This document shows, in pieces, positions 8,909 to 17,798 of a stretch of 64,000 nt of DNA (positions within the stretch are counted from its first letter, which is position 1; every line of letters starts with the position of its first letter). The position numbers and the translations under genes are program-made. The notes under the pieces were generated by a model. It did not search any database, was not told the origin of the DNA, and saw nothing but the letters and a program-made list of their open reading frames with translations. The DNA is taken from NCBI RefSeq assembly GCF_014191875.1, contig NZ_JACHXD010000002.1, positions 124,001-188,000 on the forward strand. The letters run 5' to 3'. The stretch is from Pseudoduganella violacea (GTDB lineage: Bacteria > Pseudomonadota > Gammaproteobacteria > Burkholderiales > Burkholderiaceae_D).

Positions 8909-9643
8909 TTACTCCGCCAGTCCGAGTGCCTGCTTTTGCAGCTTGACCAGATCGCGGATGCCGCCGTCAGCCAGGTCGAGCAGGCGGTTCATCACGGCGC
9001 GGTCGAAAGCCGCGCCCTCGGCCGTGCCCTGCACTTCGATGAAGTGGCCGCTTTCGGTCATGATAATGTTCATATCGGTGTCGCAGCCCGAGTCTTCCAC
9101 ATAATCCAGGTCCAGCACCGGCATGCCCTGATACACGCCGACCGAAATGGCGGCCACGAAGTGGCGCAGCGGCACGGCGGCCAGCGCGCCGGAGGCCACC
9201 AGCTTGCCGAAAGCGTCATAGGCGGCGACCATGGCGCCGGTGATGGAGGCGGTGCGGGTGCCGCCGTCGGCCTGGATCACGTCGCAGTCCAGATGCAGGG
9301 TGCGCTCACCGAAGGCTTCCAGGTCGAAGGCGGCGCGCAGCGAGCGCCCGATCAGACGCTGGATTTCCTGGGTGCGGCCGCTTTGCTTGCCCTTGGCCGC
9401 TTCGCGGTCCATGCGCGAGTGGGTCGAGCGCGGCAGCATGCCGTATTCGGCCGTCAGCCAGCCCTGGCCTTTGCCCTTCAGGAAGCCGGGCACTTTCTCT
9501 TCGATGCTGGCGGTGCAGATCACCTTGGTGTCGCCGCATTCGATCAGCACCGAACCTTCGGCGTGCTTGGTGTAGTTGCGGGTCAGGCGCACGGCGCGCA
9601 GGGCATCGACGGCGCGGCCGCTGGGACGGGATTCAAAACTCAT
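8909..9643 (-). CDS. rph: Ribonuclease PH
   Basis: The product has 244 residues. It is a phosphate-dependent 3'-5' exoribonuclease that trims tRNA 3' ends and structured RNAs. The start at 9643 ([16 protein letters not shown]) was chosen over a longer open frame because the family begins exactly there. Conserved blocks are [46 protein letters not shown] and [18 protein letters not shown] ([14 protein letters not shown]). Its ATG overlaps the PP2C stop by four bases, so it is coupled to the phosphatase gene upstream. Confidence 0.97.
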   Translation of the reverse strand: MSFESRPSGRAVDALRAVRLTRNYTKHAEGSVLIECGDTKVICTASIEEKVPGFLKGKGQGWLTAEYGMLPRSTHSRMDREAAKGKQSGRTQEIQRLIGRSLRAAFDLEAFGERTLHLDCDVIQADGGTRTASITGAMVAAYDAFGKLVASGALAAVPLRHFVAAISVGVYQGMPVLDLDYVEDSGCDTDMNIIMTESGHFIEVQGTAEGAAFDRAVMNRLLDLADGGIRDLVKLQKQALGLAE

Positions 9644-10617
9644 TCTTTGCTGTCTTTCCGTAGTATTTGCGAGGATTTCTCGATTGCCCCGCGGATTTCC
9701 GCGATGGCGCGTTCTATTTCGGCTTCGTCGAAGGCGTCGGCGGCGGTCTTCCCGGAGGCTGGCGGCGCCCCGGCTTCCGGGCCGTGGATCGTGGTGCTGA
9801 GCAGGTCGGCCGGCAGCGTTTCGGTCGAAATCACGGTGGAGGCGTCGCCCGCCAGGGTCGGCACGCTGTCCGCCACGCTGCTGCCCTGCCACATGATGGC
9901 CAGCGCGGTCGCATTATCGCTGGCGGCGCCGCCGCGCGACAAGGCCGTTTGCAGCATCTCGGGCACGGCGCGCACCACGGTCTGGGCGAACAGGCGCTGC
10001 GCCAGCTCCTCGTCCGTCAGCATGGACCACAAGCCATCCGAGCATAATAACACCACGTCGCCGGGCAGCAGGCTGGCGCGGCGCGACACTTCCACCTTGG
10101 GCGGCATGGACGCGCCCAGGCAGTTATACAGCTTGTTGCGGTCGGGATGGGTGGCGCGCGCCGAGGGCGGCACCAGGCCTTTGTCGATCAGGCTTTCCAC
10201 ATGCGAGTGGTCGCGCGTGCGCCCCAGCAGCTGGCCGCCGCGCAACCAGTACAGGCGCGAATCGCCGCAGTGCGCCCAGGTCGCCATATTGTGCTGAATC
10301 AGGCAAGCCACCACCGTGGTGCGCGGCGTATCGGCCAATTGGTGCACATTGCAGTAGCGGTGGATTTCGCGGTGGGCGGCGTGCAGCGCGTCCTCCAGGA
10401 AGCGCTCCGGCCCTTTCACATACGGCAAGGCCTGCTGCTGGAAGATGGCGGACAGGGTTTGCAGCGTGACGCTGGCGGCGATCTCCCCATGCAGGTGGCC
10501 GCCCATGCCGTCGGCCAGCACCAGCAGCAAGGCATCGCGCGTGAAGCTGTAGCCCATGCGGTCCTGATTCAGCTTGCGGCCGCCGATGTGGCTTTCCTGA
10601 TACACCGAAAACTGCAT
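9640..10617 (-). CDS. PP2C-type Ser/Thr protein phosphatase
   Basis: The product has 325 residues. It is a soluble metal-dependent phosphatase with the PP2C motifs NQDR (Asp19), [11 protein letters not shown] (Asp36), [11 protein letters not shown] and SDNATALAI, so the two-metal centre is complete. A C-terminal extension of about 90 residues is acidic and low in complexity. Its start lies 17 bases after the kinase stop, so kinase and phosphatase form an antagonistic pair translated from one mRNA together with rph. ATG 10617 marks the start of homology; upstream in-frame sequence belongs to the kinase gene. Confidence 0.93.
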   Translation of the reverse strand: MQFSVYQESHIGGRKLNQDRMGYSFTRDALLLVLADGMGGHLHGEIAASVTLQTLSAIFQQQALPYVKGPERFLEDALHAAHREIHRYCNVHQLADTPRTTVVACLIQHNMATWAHCGDSRLYWLRGGQLLGRTRDHSHVESLIDKGLVPPSARATHPDRNKLYNCLGASMPPKVEVSRRASLLPGDVVLLCSDGLWSMLTDEELAQRLFAQTVVRAVPEMLQTALSRGGAASDNATALAIMWQGSSVADSVPTLAGDASTVISTETLPADLLSTTIHGPEAGAPPASGKTAADAFDEAEIERAIAEIRGAIEKSSQILRKDSKE

Positions 10618-10634
10618 GCGCCCCTCCCTCGCGC

Positions 10635-11657
10635 TCAGCGCGTCTCGCCATCCCCGGACTTGTCCTGCGGCGCATCGGCGCGGCGTCCGGCCACGCGTCC
10701 GAACAGACCGCGCAACTGGCTGCCCAGGCGCTCCAGCGTACCCGGTTCGTCGGCGGCCGGCGCGGCGGCGGGAGTGCCGGGCTGCTGCAAAATCTTCTGC
10801 ATCTCGAACAGGCTTTGCGGCCGCGCCAGCGGATCGACGCACAAGGCCCATCGTACCAGCTTCACCAGCTCGGGCGAATAGCGGCCGTGGAGGCGGGCGA
10901 AATGGCTTTCCATGCGGTCGTCCTGGCGGCGCTGGTCGGCCGGCTGCGGCGGCGAGCCGACCATGCAGGCGAAGATGGAAGCGCCGATGCTGTATATATC
11001 AGTCCAGGGGCCGAGCGCCTCGTTTTTGACATACAGCTCGGGCGCGGCAAAGCCCGGCGTGTACATCGGCATCAGCTTCGGGCTATCGTTATTGATAGTC
11101 TGGCGCGCCGCGCCGAAATCGAGCAGCATGGGCGTGCCGTCGGTGCGCAGATAGATATTGGCCGGCTTCAGGTCCAGATGCAGCAGCTGGTTGGCATGCA
11201 CTTCGCGCAGTCCTTTCAGCACCTGGATAAAAATCTGGCGGATAAAAGCCTCGCCCAATTGCCGCCCTTTGGCGCGCTGGCGCTGGATCTGATCCTGCAA
11301 GGAATGGCCCGATTCATAAGCCATCACCATATACACGGTATCGTTCGCGCGGAAGAAATTCAACACTCTTACAACATTTGGATGCGAAATCCGCGCCAGC
11401 GCCCGACCCTCCTCAAAAAAGCATTTCAGCCCGATTCTAAAGACCGGAAGGTTGGATTTCGAGATGGTGGGCAGTAGTTCCCCCTCTTGACGAAGTACGA
11501 GGGCGCTTGGTAAATACTCCTTGATGGCTACCGCATTGTCTTCGGCATCGTAGGCGAGATACACAATACTGAACCCGCCCGAGGCAATTTTCTTTACAAT
11601 GCGGTATCCAGCTATATCCAGCCCATCCGGCAACGGGGCGTTGTTTTGAGCAGCCAT
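10635..11657 (-). CDS. Hanks-type Ser/Thr protein kinase
   Basis: The product has 340 residues. The kinase domain fills residues about 18-295: glycine loop IASGGFSIVY (24-33), catalytic Lys46 in VAIKEY, catalytic loop HLDLKPAN (160-167, Asp162), DFG at 180-182, and PGFAAPELY in the activation segment. The catalytic Arg of HRD is replaced by Leu (HLD), as in kinases that do not need activation-loop phosphorylation. No membrane segment or sensor domain follows, only a short tail, so it is a soluble kinase. ATG 11657 is preceded by GAGG/AGGA. It is the first gene of the kinase-phosphatase-rph-rdgB-hemW operon. Confidence 0.92.
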   Translation of the reverse strand: MAAQNNAPLPDGLDIAGYRIVKKIASGGFSIVYLAYDAEDNAVAIKEYLPSALVLRQEGELLPTISKSNLPVFRIGLKCFFEEGRALARISHPNVVRVLNFFRANDTVYMVMAYESGHSLQDQIQRQRAKGRQLGEAFIRQIFIQVLKGLREVHANQLLHLDLKPANIYLRTDGTPMLLDFGAARQTINNDSPKLMPMYTPGFAAPELYVKNEALGPWTDIYSIGASIFACMVGSPPQPADQRRQDDRMESHFARLHGRYSPELVKLVRWALCVDPLARPQSLFEMQKILQQPGTPAAAPAADEPGTLERLGSQLRGLFGRVAGRRADAPQDKSGDGETR

Positions 11658-11685
11658 GGTGGTGTTCCTCGCCTCAACGACCGGA

Positions 11686-11714
11686 TTGTGTGGGATAAAA
11701 GAACGCATTGTAAA
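11686..11714 (+). promoter_or_regulatory. Candidate yicC promoter
   Basis: TTGTGT (11686-11691), a 17-bp spacer and TGTAAA (11709-11714) lie in the AT-rich gap between the divergent kinase and yicC genes. The predicted start at about 11721 leaves a short leader. Confidence 0.4.
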
Positions 11715-11738
11715 GATAAAATATTCCGGGGATATACA

Positions 11739-12644
11739 TTGAGCATTTCCAGCATGACAGGCTACGCGGTTGCCACCAGCGAGAGCGCGGCGGGAACCTT
11801 GACGATCGAAATCAAGAGCGTAAATTCGCGTTTCCTTGACCTTCAATTCCGCATCAACGACGATTTACGCGCGCTTGAACCCGATTTACGGTCTGCCATC
11901 ATGGCCGCCATCACCCGCGGCAAAGTCGAACTGCGTCTGAGCTTTGGCCGCAAGGCCGCCGGCGCCGGCACCCAGGCCTTGAACATCCCCTTATTGAACG
12001 AACTGGCCCGCCTGCAAGGCGAGGTCGGCAAGCACTTCTCCGGCGCCGCCCAGATGAGCGTGGCCGAGCTGCTGCGCTGGCCCGGCGTGGTGGAAGAAGC
12101 CCAGATCGGCCAGGAATCGCTGCAGGCCGACGTCGCCGCCCTGATGGGCCGCACGCTGCAAGCCTTCGTCACCAGCCGCCAGCGCGAAGGCGCGGCGCTG
12201 GAAGCGATGCTGGTGTCGCGCATCGAAGCGATGGAAGGCATCGTCAAGCGCATCACCCCGCTAATCCCCCAGGTGGTGGCGCAATTCCAGCAGAAAGCCG
12301 TGGAGCGCATGCAGGAAGCGCTGGGCCTGGCCTGCCAGGGTTCCAACAACTCCCCCTCGCGCCAGGACGCCATGGAACGCATCCGCCAGGAAGTGATCCT
12401 GTACGGCATCCGCATCGACGTGGCTGAAGAGCTGGGTCGCCTGTCGGCCCACCTGAGCGAAACCCGCCACATCCTGAAAAAAGGCGGCCAGGTCGGCAAG
12501 CGCCTCGACTTCATGATGCAGGAGCTCAACCGCGAAGCCAACACCCTCGGCGCCAAAGCCTCGGTCAAAGAACTGGCCGACGCCTCGATGGAACTGAAAC
12601 TGCTGATCGAACAGATGCGCGAGCAAGTGCAAAACCTCGAATAA
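11739..12644 (+). CDS. yicC: YicC family endoribonuclease-like protein
   Basis: The product has 301 residues. The family (COG1561) has been linked to stationary phase survival and to RNA cleavage with PNPase. The N-terminus reads SISSMTGYAVA, the family signature. A TTG start at 11739 preceded by CGGGGA was chosen; the alternative ATG at 11754 has no ribosome site and cuts into the conserved start. The C-terminal DUF1732 region (GGQVGKRLDFMMQELNREAN) is intact. It is divergent from the kinase operon and ends in an intrinsic terminator formed by a repeat hairpin. Confidence 0.93.
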   Translation: MSISSMTGYAVATSESAAGTLTIEIKSVNSRFLDLQFRINDDLRALEPDLRSAIMAAITRGKVELRLSFGRKAAGAGTQALNIPLLNELARLQGEVGKHFSGAAQMSVAELLRWPGVVEEAQIGQESLQADVAALMGRTLQAFVTSRQREGAALEAMLVSRIEAMEGIVKRITPLIPQVVAQFQQKAVERMQEALGLACQGSNNSPSRQDAMERIRQEVILYGIRIDVAEELGRLSAHLSETRHILKKGGQVGKRLDFMMQELNREANTLGAKASVKELADASMELKLLIEQMREQVQNLE

Positions 12645-12654
12645 GCCCCCTGCT

Positions 12655-12785
12655 GTTTGATCTGCCTCAACAAATGTCCCACCCTGGTGTCAGGCACCAC
12701 GGTGGGACATTTTTTGTTTTAGATCAAACAATGTCCTACCGCGGTGCCTGACACCAGGGTGGACATTCTTTGATTTGGATCAAAG
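12655..12785. repeat. Two inverted copies of a GTCAG-core hairpin repeat
   Basis: The yicC terminator hairpin is followed at 12730-12767 by a second, imperfect copy in the opposite orientation: AATGTCC pairs with GGACATT, and GGTG (12743-12746) with CACC (12752-12755) around CCTGA. A short flanking inverted repeat, GTTTGATCT (12655-12663) and AGATCAAAC (12721-12729), encloses the first copy. The same architecture (TGTCC arm, GTCAG core) recurs at 39590 and 60450. Confidence 0.8.
12673..12717 (+). terminator. Intrinsic terminator of yicC, built from a repeat hairpin
   Basis: AATGTCCCACC (12673-12683) pairs with GGTGGGACATT (12701-12711). Within it TGGTG (12685-12689) pairs with CACCA (12695-12699), leaving the loop TCAGG. 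A run of T follows at once. Confidence 0.8.
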
Positions 12786-12794
12786 GGGTGGCTT

Positions 12795-13709
12795 TCAGGG
12801 TTTGGCGGGGAGGCCGTCGAACCAGTGGAGGGCGGCTTCCCACAGCGGCTGGGCGGGGGCGCGGAAATAGCCCATGTGGCCGATCGGGCCGAGGCCGCTA
12901 CCCTGGCCGTGCACGTCGATGCCGGACCAGGCGGCGTTGCGGTAGCCGCGCATGAAGGCGTCGCGCGAACGCGGCGGCGCCCAGGCGTCGTCGGTGGCGT
13001 TGACGGCGACGATGGGGGCGCGCACGCGGCTGAAGCCTTCGGCCGTATCACGCATCTTGGGGTCGTCGAAGAAGTAGTGGGGGAAGCGGCACCAGTGCTT
13101 CCATTGGCGGTAGACGCCGAGCGGCAGGTCTTCGCCCATGCCGAGCTTGCTCCAGGCCAGAAAGCCTTTCCAACGCACCAGCACGGGGCCGGCTACCCGC
13201 CACATCAGCAGCACGCGGATGCGCTCCAGGCGCGGCATCCAGCCGTGCCAGCCGGCGCCGGTGCCGAACACATACATGCCGTCGACCTTGTGCGGTTCGG
13301 GCAATAGACCGAGGGCGTGGCCGCCATAGGAGTGGCCGACCAGATAGAGCGGCGCGGCGCCATCGGCCATATAGGCCACGGCCGCCGCCAAGTCCTGGCG
13401 GCCCCAGACCAGGAAGTCGCCCTCGAAGCCGCGCAGCGAAGCCGGCGCCGAACGGCCGACGCCACGGTAGTCGAAGGTCAGCACGGTGTAGCCGCGCGCC
13501 GCGGCGAATTCGGCGAAGCGGCGGTAGAAGCCCTGCGGCACGCCGGTGGCGCCGGCCACGATCAGGCGGCCGCGTTCCGTGCCGGCGGCGCGGTAGCGCA
13601 CGGCGGCCAGCGCATAACCGTCGGCCGCGCGCAAGGTCAACGCCTCGCCCGCAGGCTGCGATGCGGCGGCGGCGATGGCGGGCTTGGCGGCCCGTTCGGT
13701 CTGACTCAT
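12795..13709 (-). CDS. Alpha/beta hydrolase
   Basis: The product has 304 residues and an alpha/beta-hydrolase fold: oxyanion region GATGVPQGFY, strand DYRGVGRS, nucleophile elbow GHSYGG (Ser127), an Asp in NATDDAWAPP and a late His in IGHMGYFR. It resembles the COG4757 group of predicted hydrolases. The substrate is unknown. The ATG overlaps the stop of the tetR gene (ATGA), so it is translated from the tetR mRNA and is probably controlled by that regulator. Confidence 0.9.
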   Translation of the reverse strand: MSQTERAAKPAIAAAASQPAGEALTLRAADGYALAAVRYRAAGTERGRLIVAGATGVPQGFYRRFAEFAAARGYTVLTFDYRGVGRSAPASLRGFEGDFLVWGRQDLAAAVAYMADGAAPLYLVGHSYGGHALGLLPEPHKVDGMYVFGTGAGWHGWMPRLERIRVLLMWRVAGPVLVRWKGFLAWSKLGMGEDLPLGVYRQWKHWCRFPHYFFDDPKMRDTAEGFSRVRAPIVAVNATDDAWAPPRSRDAFMRGYRNAAWSGIDVHGQGSGLGPIGHMGYFRAPAQPLWEAALHWFDGLPAKP

Positions 13710-14308
13710 TTCGGCTCCTTTTCCTTGAGCAGCGCCAGCAGCGCTGCGGTGGCCTGCGCCATGGGCGCGGTGTCGTTGGCGACGCGGGCTTGCAGCAGCC
13801 CGCCTTCATAGGTGGCGACGATCAGCGCCGCCAAGCCCTGGGCCGCCGCCGGCGTCCGGCCGTTGCGCTCCAAGGCCTGGGCCAGACGCGCGCGGATGGC
13901 CTGGAAGCCGGCGGCCAGGGCGGCGCGCAATTCGGTGTCGGCGGCCGTGCTTTCGAGCGCCACCGCCGCCAGCGGGCAGCCGCGCTCGAAGCCGCTGCCG
14001 TGCAGGCCGCGCTGGGCCCGCTCGATCCAGCTGCCCAGGGCTTGGCCGACGTCGTTGCCGCTGCCGAGATACTCGTCGAGCTTGTTGCAGCTCCAGCTGA
14101 TGGTCGCTTCCACGGCGGCCACGGCCAGCGCCGTCTTGCCACCAGGGAAATGGTGGTAGAGCACGCCCTTCGGTGCTTGCGCCAGCGCCAGCAGCTCGCT
14201 CAGGCCGGCGCCGTGCAGGCCGCGCGTCTGCAGCAGGTGGATCATGGTCTGGATCAGGCGCTCGCGGGTCTGGGGCGCGGCTTCGGTCGAATAATCGGGC
14301 GTAATCAT
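13706..14308 (-). CDS. TetR/AcrR family transcriptional regulator (LmrA/YxaF-like)
   Basis: The product has 200 residues. The N-terminal helix-turn-helix runs about residues 12-60 (RERLIQTMIHLLQTRGLHG, then PKGVLYHHFPGGKTALA); PKGVLYHHFPGGK is characteristic of the LmrA/YxaF branch. The C-terminal ligand domain is typical of that branch (GCPLAAVALE). It should repress its own promoter and the downstream hydrolase gene until an effector binds. A palindromic operator sits in its promoter (see next entry). The start codon is only about two bases from the predicted transcription start. Confidence 0.93.
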   Translation of the reverse strand: MITPDYSTEAAPQTRERLIQTMIHLLQTRGLHGAGLSELLALAQAPKGVLYHHFPGGKTALAVAAVEATISWSCNKLDEYLGSGNDVGQALGSWIERAQRGLHGSGFERGCPLAAVALESTAADTELRAALAAGFQAIRARLAQALERNGRTPAAAQGLAALIVATYEGGLLQARVANDTAPMAQATAALLALLKEKEPK

Positions 14309-14317
14309 GCGATTGAT

Positions 14318-14345
14318 TCTATAGACCAGTCGGTCCAGCGGTCAA
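14318..14345 (-). promoter_or_regulatory. tetR promoter with an operator in its spacer
   Basis: On the minus strand TTGACC (14345-14340), a 16-bp spacer and TATAGA (14323-14318) form a strong promoter. The near-palindrome TAGACC-AGTC-GGTCCA (14322-14337) fills the spacer and touches the -10. This is the typical geometry for TetR autorepression and matches operators known for the LmrA/YxaF group. Confidence 0.65.
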
Positions 14346-14394
14346 GCAAAGTTTGCGCGGCGCCGCAAAAACCCGGTGCAAAAACGGTTGCTCT

Positions 14395-14403
14395 TGGTAA
14401 AAT
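14395..14403 (+). promoter_or_regulatory. Extended -10 promoter candidate for gmk
   Basis: TGG-TAAAAT (14395-14403) is an extended -10 element located 54 bases before gmk. No good -35 is visible, which such promoters tolerate. Confidence 0.35.
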
Positions 14404-14457
14404 ACGTCTTTGGGCGCTCGCTTAGCGCGCCTGCTCCGTTTTTTGAAAGTCCGAAAC

Positions 14458-15099
14458 ATGAGCCAACACTTCTCCGGCAGCCTGTTCATGGTGGCCGCCC
14501 CCTCCGGCGCCGGCAAATCGACCCTGGTCAATGCCCTGCTGGCCCAGGAACCCGGCATCAAGCTGTCGATCTCGACCACCACGCGCCAGCCGCGTCCGGG
14601 CGAAGAGCATGGCCGCGAGTACTTCTTCACCACCGCCGAGGATTTCGTGGCGCGCGCCCAGGCCGGCGAATTCCTCGAATGGGCTGAAGTGCACGGCAAT
14701 TACTACGGCACCTCGCGCATCTTCGTCGAAGAACAGATGAAGACCGGCACCGACATCCTGCTGGAAATCGATTGGCAGGGCGCGCGCCAGGTCAAGAAGC
14801 AATTTCCGCAGGCGGCCGGCATCTTCATCCTGCCGCCCTCGATCGCGGCGCTGGAGGAACGGCTGCATAAACGCGGCCAGGACGAACCGCATGTGATCAC
14901 GCGGCGCCTGCTGGCGGCGGGCGGCGAAATCGCCCACGCGCCCGACTTCGAGTATGTTATTATCAATGAAGAGTTTTCGGTCGCACTGTCCCAACTGGGT
15001 GCGATCGTCCGATCGGCCCGTTGCCGGTTTGCGCAACAAGCGGCCCGCAATGTCGAGCTGTTTGCCCAACTGGGTATCCACGCCGAGCACGCTGAATAA
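14458..15099 (+). CDS. gmk: Guanylate kinase
   Basis: The product has 213 residues and phosphorylates GMP to GDP with ATP. The P-loop APSGAGKST (14-22), [17 protein letters not shown] for GMP binding and [14 protein letters not shown] for the catalytic region are intact. ATG 14458 is the first codon that matches the family start. It opens the gmk-rpoZ-spoT cluster, a conserved arrangement in Proteobacteria tied to guanine nucleotide and stringent-response metabolism. Confidence 0.98.
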   Translation: MSQHFSGSLFMVAAPSGAGKSTLVNALLAQEPGIKLSISTTTRQPRPGEEHGREYFFTTAEDFVARAQAGEFLEWAEVHGNYYGTSRIFVEEQMKTGTDILLEIDWQGARQVKKQFPQAAGIFILPPSIAALEERLHKRGQDEPHVITRRLLAAGGEIAHAPDFEYVIINEEFSVALSQLGAIVRSARCRFAQQAARNVELFAQLGIHAEHAE

Positions 15100-15121
15100 A
15101 TACCGTATCTGAGGAGTTAAG

Positions 15122-15325
15122 ATGGCCCGTATTACGATTGAAGATTGCCTGAAGAATGTACCGAACCGCTTCCAGCTGACCCTGGCCGCGACCTACCGCG
15201 CACGCCAGCTGCTGCAAGGCCATACGCCGAAAGTCGAAGCCAAGGACAAGCCGACCGTGGTCGCCCTGCGCGAAATCGCCGCCGGCAAAGTTGGCCTGGA
15301 AATGCTGAAAAAGGTGCCAATGTAA
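15122..15325 (+). CDS. rpoZ: RNA polymerase omega subunit
   Basis: The product has 67 residues. Omega binds the beta' subunit, aids polymerase assembly and forms part of a ppGpp site. [19 protein letters not shown] is the family signature, and a GAGGAG ribosome site precedes the ATG. The length is usual for Betaproteobacteria. It lies 22 bases after gmk and 71 bases before spoT, so the three are probably co-transcribed. Confidence 0.97.
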   Translation: MARITIEDCLKNVPNRFQLTLAATYRARQLLQGHTPKVEAKDKPTVVALREIAAGKVGLEMLKKVPM

Positions 15326-15396
15326 TTGTGGGAACCCCGGTTCCCCGCACTGTGCTGTCTCAGGTTCTCCCAGTCTGACCGATACTGCGACACCGT

Positions 15397-17673
15397 ATGA
15401 ACCTGTCCGAAACCAGCATTAGCGATCAGCCCGCCAGCCGGGCCAAACGCCCGGCCAAGCCTGCGCCGGGCGTTGATCCTTCTGCCGCCTCCCCCATCCC
15501 CACTTCCCCGCTGGCCGCGCCCGTCGTTGCCGCCGGTGTCGCCACCATCAGCCACCTGAGCGAAAAACTGGCCGAGTACATGACGCCGGCCGACCTGAAA
15601 AAGGTGCGCGAGGCTTACCGTTTCTCGGACGAGATGCATCTGGGCCAGGTGCGCAAATCGGGCGAGCCGTATATCTCGCACCCGATCGCCGTGGCCGAGA
15701 TCTGCGCCGACTGGAAGCTCGACGCGCAAGCCATCATGGCGGCCCTGCTGCACGATGTGATGGAAGACCAGGACGTCAAGAAGGAGGAGCTGATCGAGCG
15801 CTTCGGCGCCCCCGTCGCCCACCTAGTCGACGGCCTGTCCAAGCTGGAGAAGATCGAGTTCCAGAGCCAGATCGAAGCGCAGGCGGAAAACTTCCGCAAG
15901 ATGCTGCTGGCCATGGCCTCGGACGTGCGCGTGATCCTGATCAAGCTGGCCGACCGCCTGCACAATATGCGCACGCTGGAAGTGATGGCGCCGGCCAAGA
16001 AGCGCCGCATCGCCGGCGAGACGATGGAAGTGTATGTGCCGATCGCCCACCGTCTTGGCCTGAACAATATCTACCGCGAACTGCAGGACCTGGCCTTCTC
16101 CCACCTGTATCCGCTGCGCTACCACGTGCTGTCGAAGGCGGTGAAGGCGGCGCGCGGCAACCGGCGCGAAGTGGTCAAGAAAATCCTCGAATCGGTCAAG
16201 AACACGCTGGGCCTGGCCGGCATCTCGGCCGAAGTCTACGGGCGCGAAAAGACCCTGTACGGCATCTACAAGAAGATGCGCGCCAAGCACCTGAGCTTTT
16301 CCCAGGTGCTCGACGTGTACGGCTTCCGCGTGGTGGTGGACAACTTCGCCAACTGTTATGTGGCGCTGGGCACCTTGCACAGCCTGTACAAGCCCATGCC
16401 GGGCAAGTTCAAGGACTATATCGCCATCCGCAAGCTGAACGGCTACCAGTCGCTGCACACCACCCTGATCGGCCCGTACGGCACGCCGGTCGAATTCCAG
16501 ATCCGCACCCAGGAAATGCACCGCACCGCCGAATCGGGCGTGGCGGCGCACTGGCTGTACAAGAACAGCGACGCGAATATGTCGGACCTGCAGCAGCGTA
16601 CCCACGCCTGGCTGCAATCGCTGCTCGACATCCAGCAGCAGACCGGCGACTCGGCCGAGTTCCTGGAACACGTCAAGGTCGACCTGTTCCCCGATTCGGT
16701 CTACGTCTTCACGCCCAAATCGAAGATCATCGCGCTGCCGCGCGGCGCCACGCCGATCGACTTCGCCTACGCCATCCACACCGGCATTGGCGACCACACG
16801 GTGGGCGTCAACATCAATGGCGAGGCGGCGCCGCTGCGCACCGAGCTGCGCAACGGCGACATCATCGAGATCGTCACCGACAACAGCTCGCGGCCCAGCC
16901 CGACCTGGCTCTCCTTCGTACGCACCGGCAAGGCGCGCTCGGCGATCCGCCACCACCTGCGCACCATCAACCTGCCGGAATCGATCCGCCTCGGCCAGCA
17001 GTTGCTGAACCAGGCCTTGAACGCGATCAATATCGATCCGCAATTGCCGGACCATCTGACCGAGCGTCTGCTCAATGAATCGAGCGCCAAATCGCTCGAC
17101 GAGCTGTATGCCGACATCGGCATCGGCAAGCGCATGGCGGCCCTGGTGGCGCGCCACATCTTCGGCATGCTCGGCGGCGAAGCGGCCAGCGCGCCGGTCG
17201 ACCATACCAGCGCGGCCGAGCTCGACCCGGTGACGATTTACGGCAGCGAAGGCGTGTCGGTGCAATTGGCGCCGTGCTGCCTGCCGATTCCGGGCGACCA
17301 GATCGTCGGCCAGCTGCGGCGCGACCAGGGCTTGCAGGTGCACACCGGCGACTGCACGGTGGCCAAGCGCCAGCGCCAGAAAGAGCCGGACCGCTGGATC
17401 GCCGTCAAATGGGCGCCCGAGCTCAACCGCCGCTTCGACACCCGCATCAAGCTGCTCATCAATAACGAGAAGGGCATCCTGGCGCGCGTGGCGGCCGAGA
17501 TCAGCGAGTCCGACGGCAACATCACCTTCGTCGGCATGGACGAGGACAAAGAGCATATCCTGCACCAGCTGCGCTTCACCATCCAGGTCAAGGACCGCGT
17601 GCACCTGGCCGGCCTGCTGCGCAATGTGCGCCGCGTCGCCGGCGTCAACCGCGTCTCGCGCGAACGCGCCTGA
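15397..17673 (+). CDS. spoT: Bifunctional (p)ppGpp synthetase/hydrolase SpoT
   Basis: The product has 758 residues. A Pro/Ala-rich N-terminal extension (about 55 residues) precedes the HD hydrolase domain with HD at 119-120 (LLHDVMED). The synthetase domain follows (GREKTLYGIYKKM, DVYGFRVVV, GKFKDYIAIRK, NGYQSLHTT), then TGS (DSVYVFTPKSKII), a helical/zinc-finger region with a CC pair (LAPCCLPIPGDQI) and a C-terminal ACT domain. The intact HD motif and basic loop (R-x-K) fit a bifunctional, hydrolysis-capable enzyme and not RelA. It makes and degrades the alarmone under starvation. A GC-rich hairpin follows the stop. Confidence 0.96.
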   Translation: MNLSETSISDQPASRAKRPAKPAPGVDPSAASPIPTSPLAAPVVAAGVATISHLSEKLAEYMTPADLKKVREAYRFSDEMHLGQVRKSGEPYISHPIAVAEICADWKLDAQAIMAALLHDVMEDQDVKKEELIERFGAPVAHLVDGLSKLEKIEFQSQIEAQAENFRKMLLAMASDVRVILIKLADRLHNMRTLEVMAPAKKRRIAGETMEVYVPIAHRLGLNNIYRELQDLAFSHLYPLRYHVLSKAVKAARGNRREVVKKILESVKNTLGLAGISAEVYGREKTLYGIYKKMRAKHLSFSQVLDVYGFRVVVDNFANCYVALGTLHSLYKPMPGKFKDYIAIRKLNGYQSLHTTLIGPYGTPVEFQIRTQEMHRTAESGVAAHWLYKNSDANMSDLQQRTHAWLQSLLDIQQQTGDSAEFLEHVKVDLFPDSVYVFTPKSKIIALPRGATPIDFAYAIHTGIGDHTVGVNINGEAAPLRTELRNGDIIEIVTDNSSRPSPTWLSFVRTGKARSAIRHHLRTINLPESIRLGQQLLNQALNAINIDPQLPDHLTERLLNESSAKSLDELYADIGIGKRMAALVARHIFGMLGGEAASAPVDHTSAAELDPVTIYGSEGVSVQLAPCCLPIPGDQIVGQLRRDQGLQVHTGDCTVAKRQRQKEPDRWIAVKWAPELNRRFDTRIKLLINNEKGILARVAAEISESDGNITFVGMDEDKEHILHQLRFTIQVKDRVHLAGLLRNVRRVAGVNRVSRERA

Positions 17674-17688
17674 GTCCTGGCATCTGAT

Positions 17689-17712
17689 ACGCCGCGCGGC
17701 CACGCGCGGCGT
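17689..17712 (+). terminator. Hairpin after spoT
   Basis: ACGCCGCGCG (17689-17698) pairs perfectly with CGCGCGGCGT (17703-17712) around GCCA. There is no T-run, so it may act with Rho or as an mRNA end stabiliser. Confidence 0.5.
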
Positions 17713-17798
17713 AGTCATGTGAGATTCGGTTAGAATCTGCCGCCACGGCAAGGACTACACTACGACAACGCTATCGTTCACGCACGCGAAAGGTCATC

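Noticed and set aside
15823..17751. 642-residue open frame antisense to spoT
   Set aside because: Shadow frame; the plus strand encodes an unmistakable SpoT.
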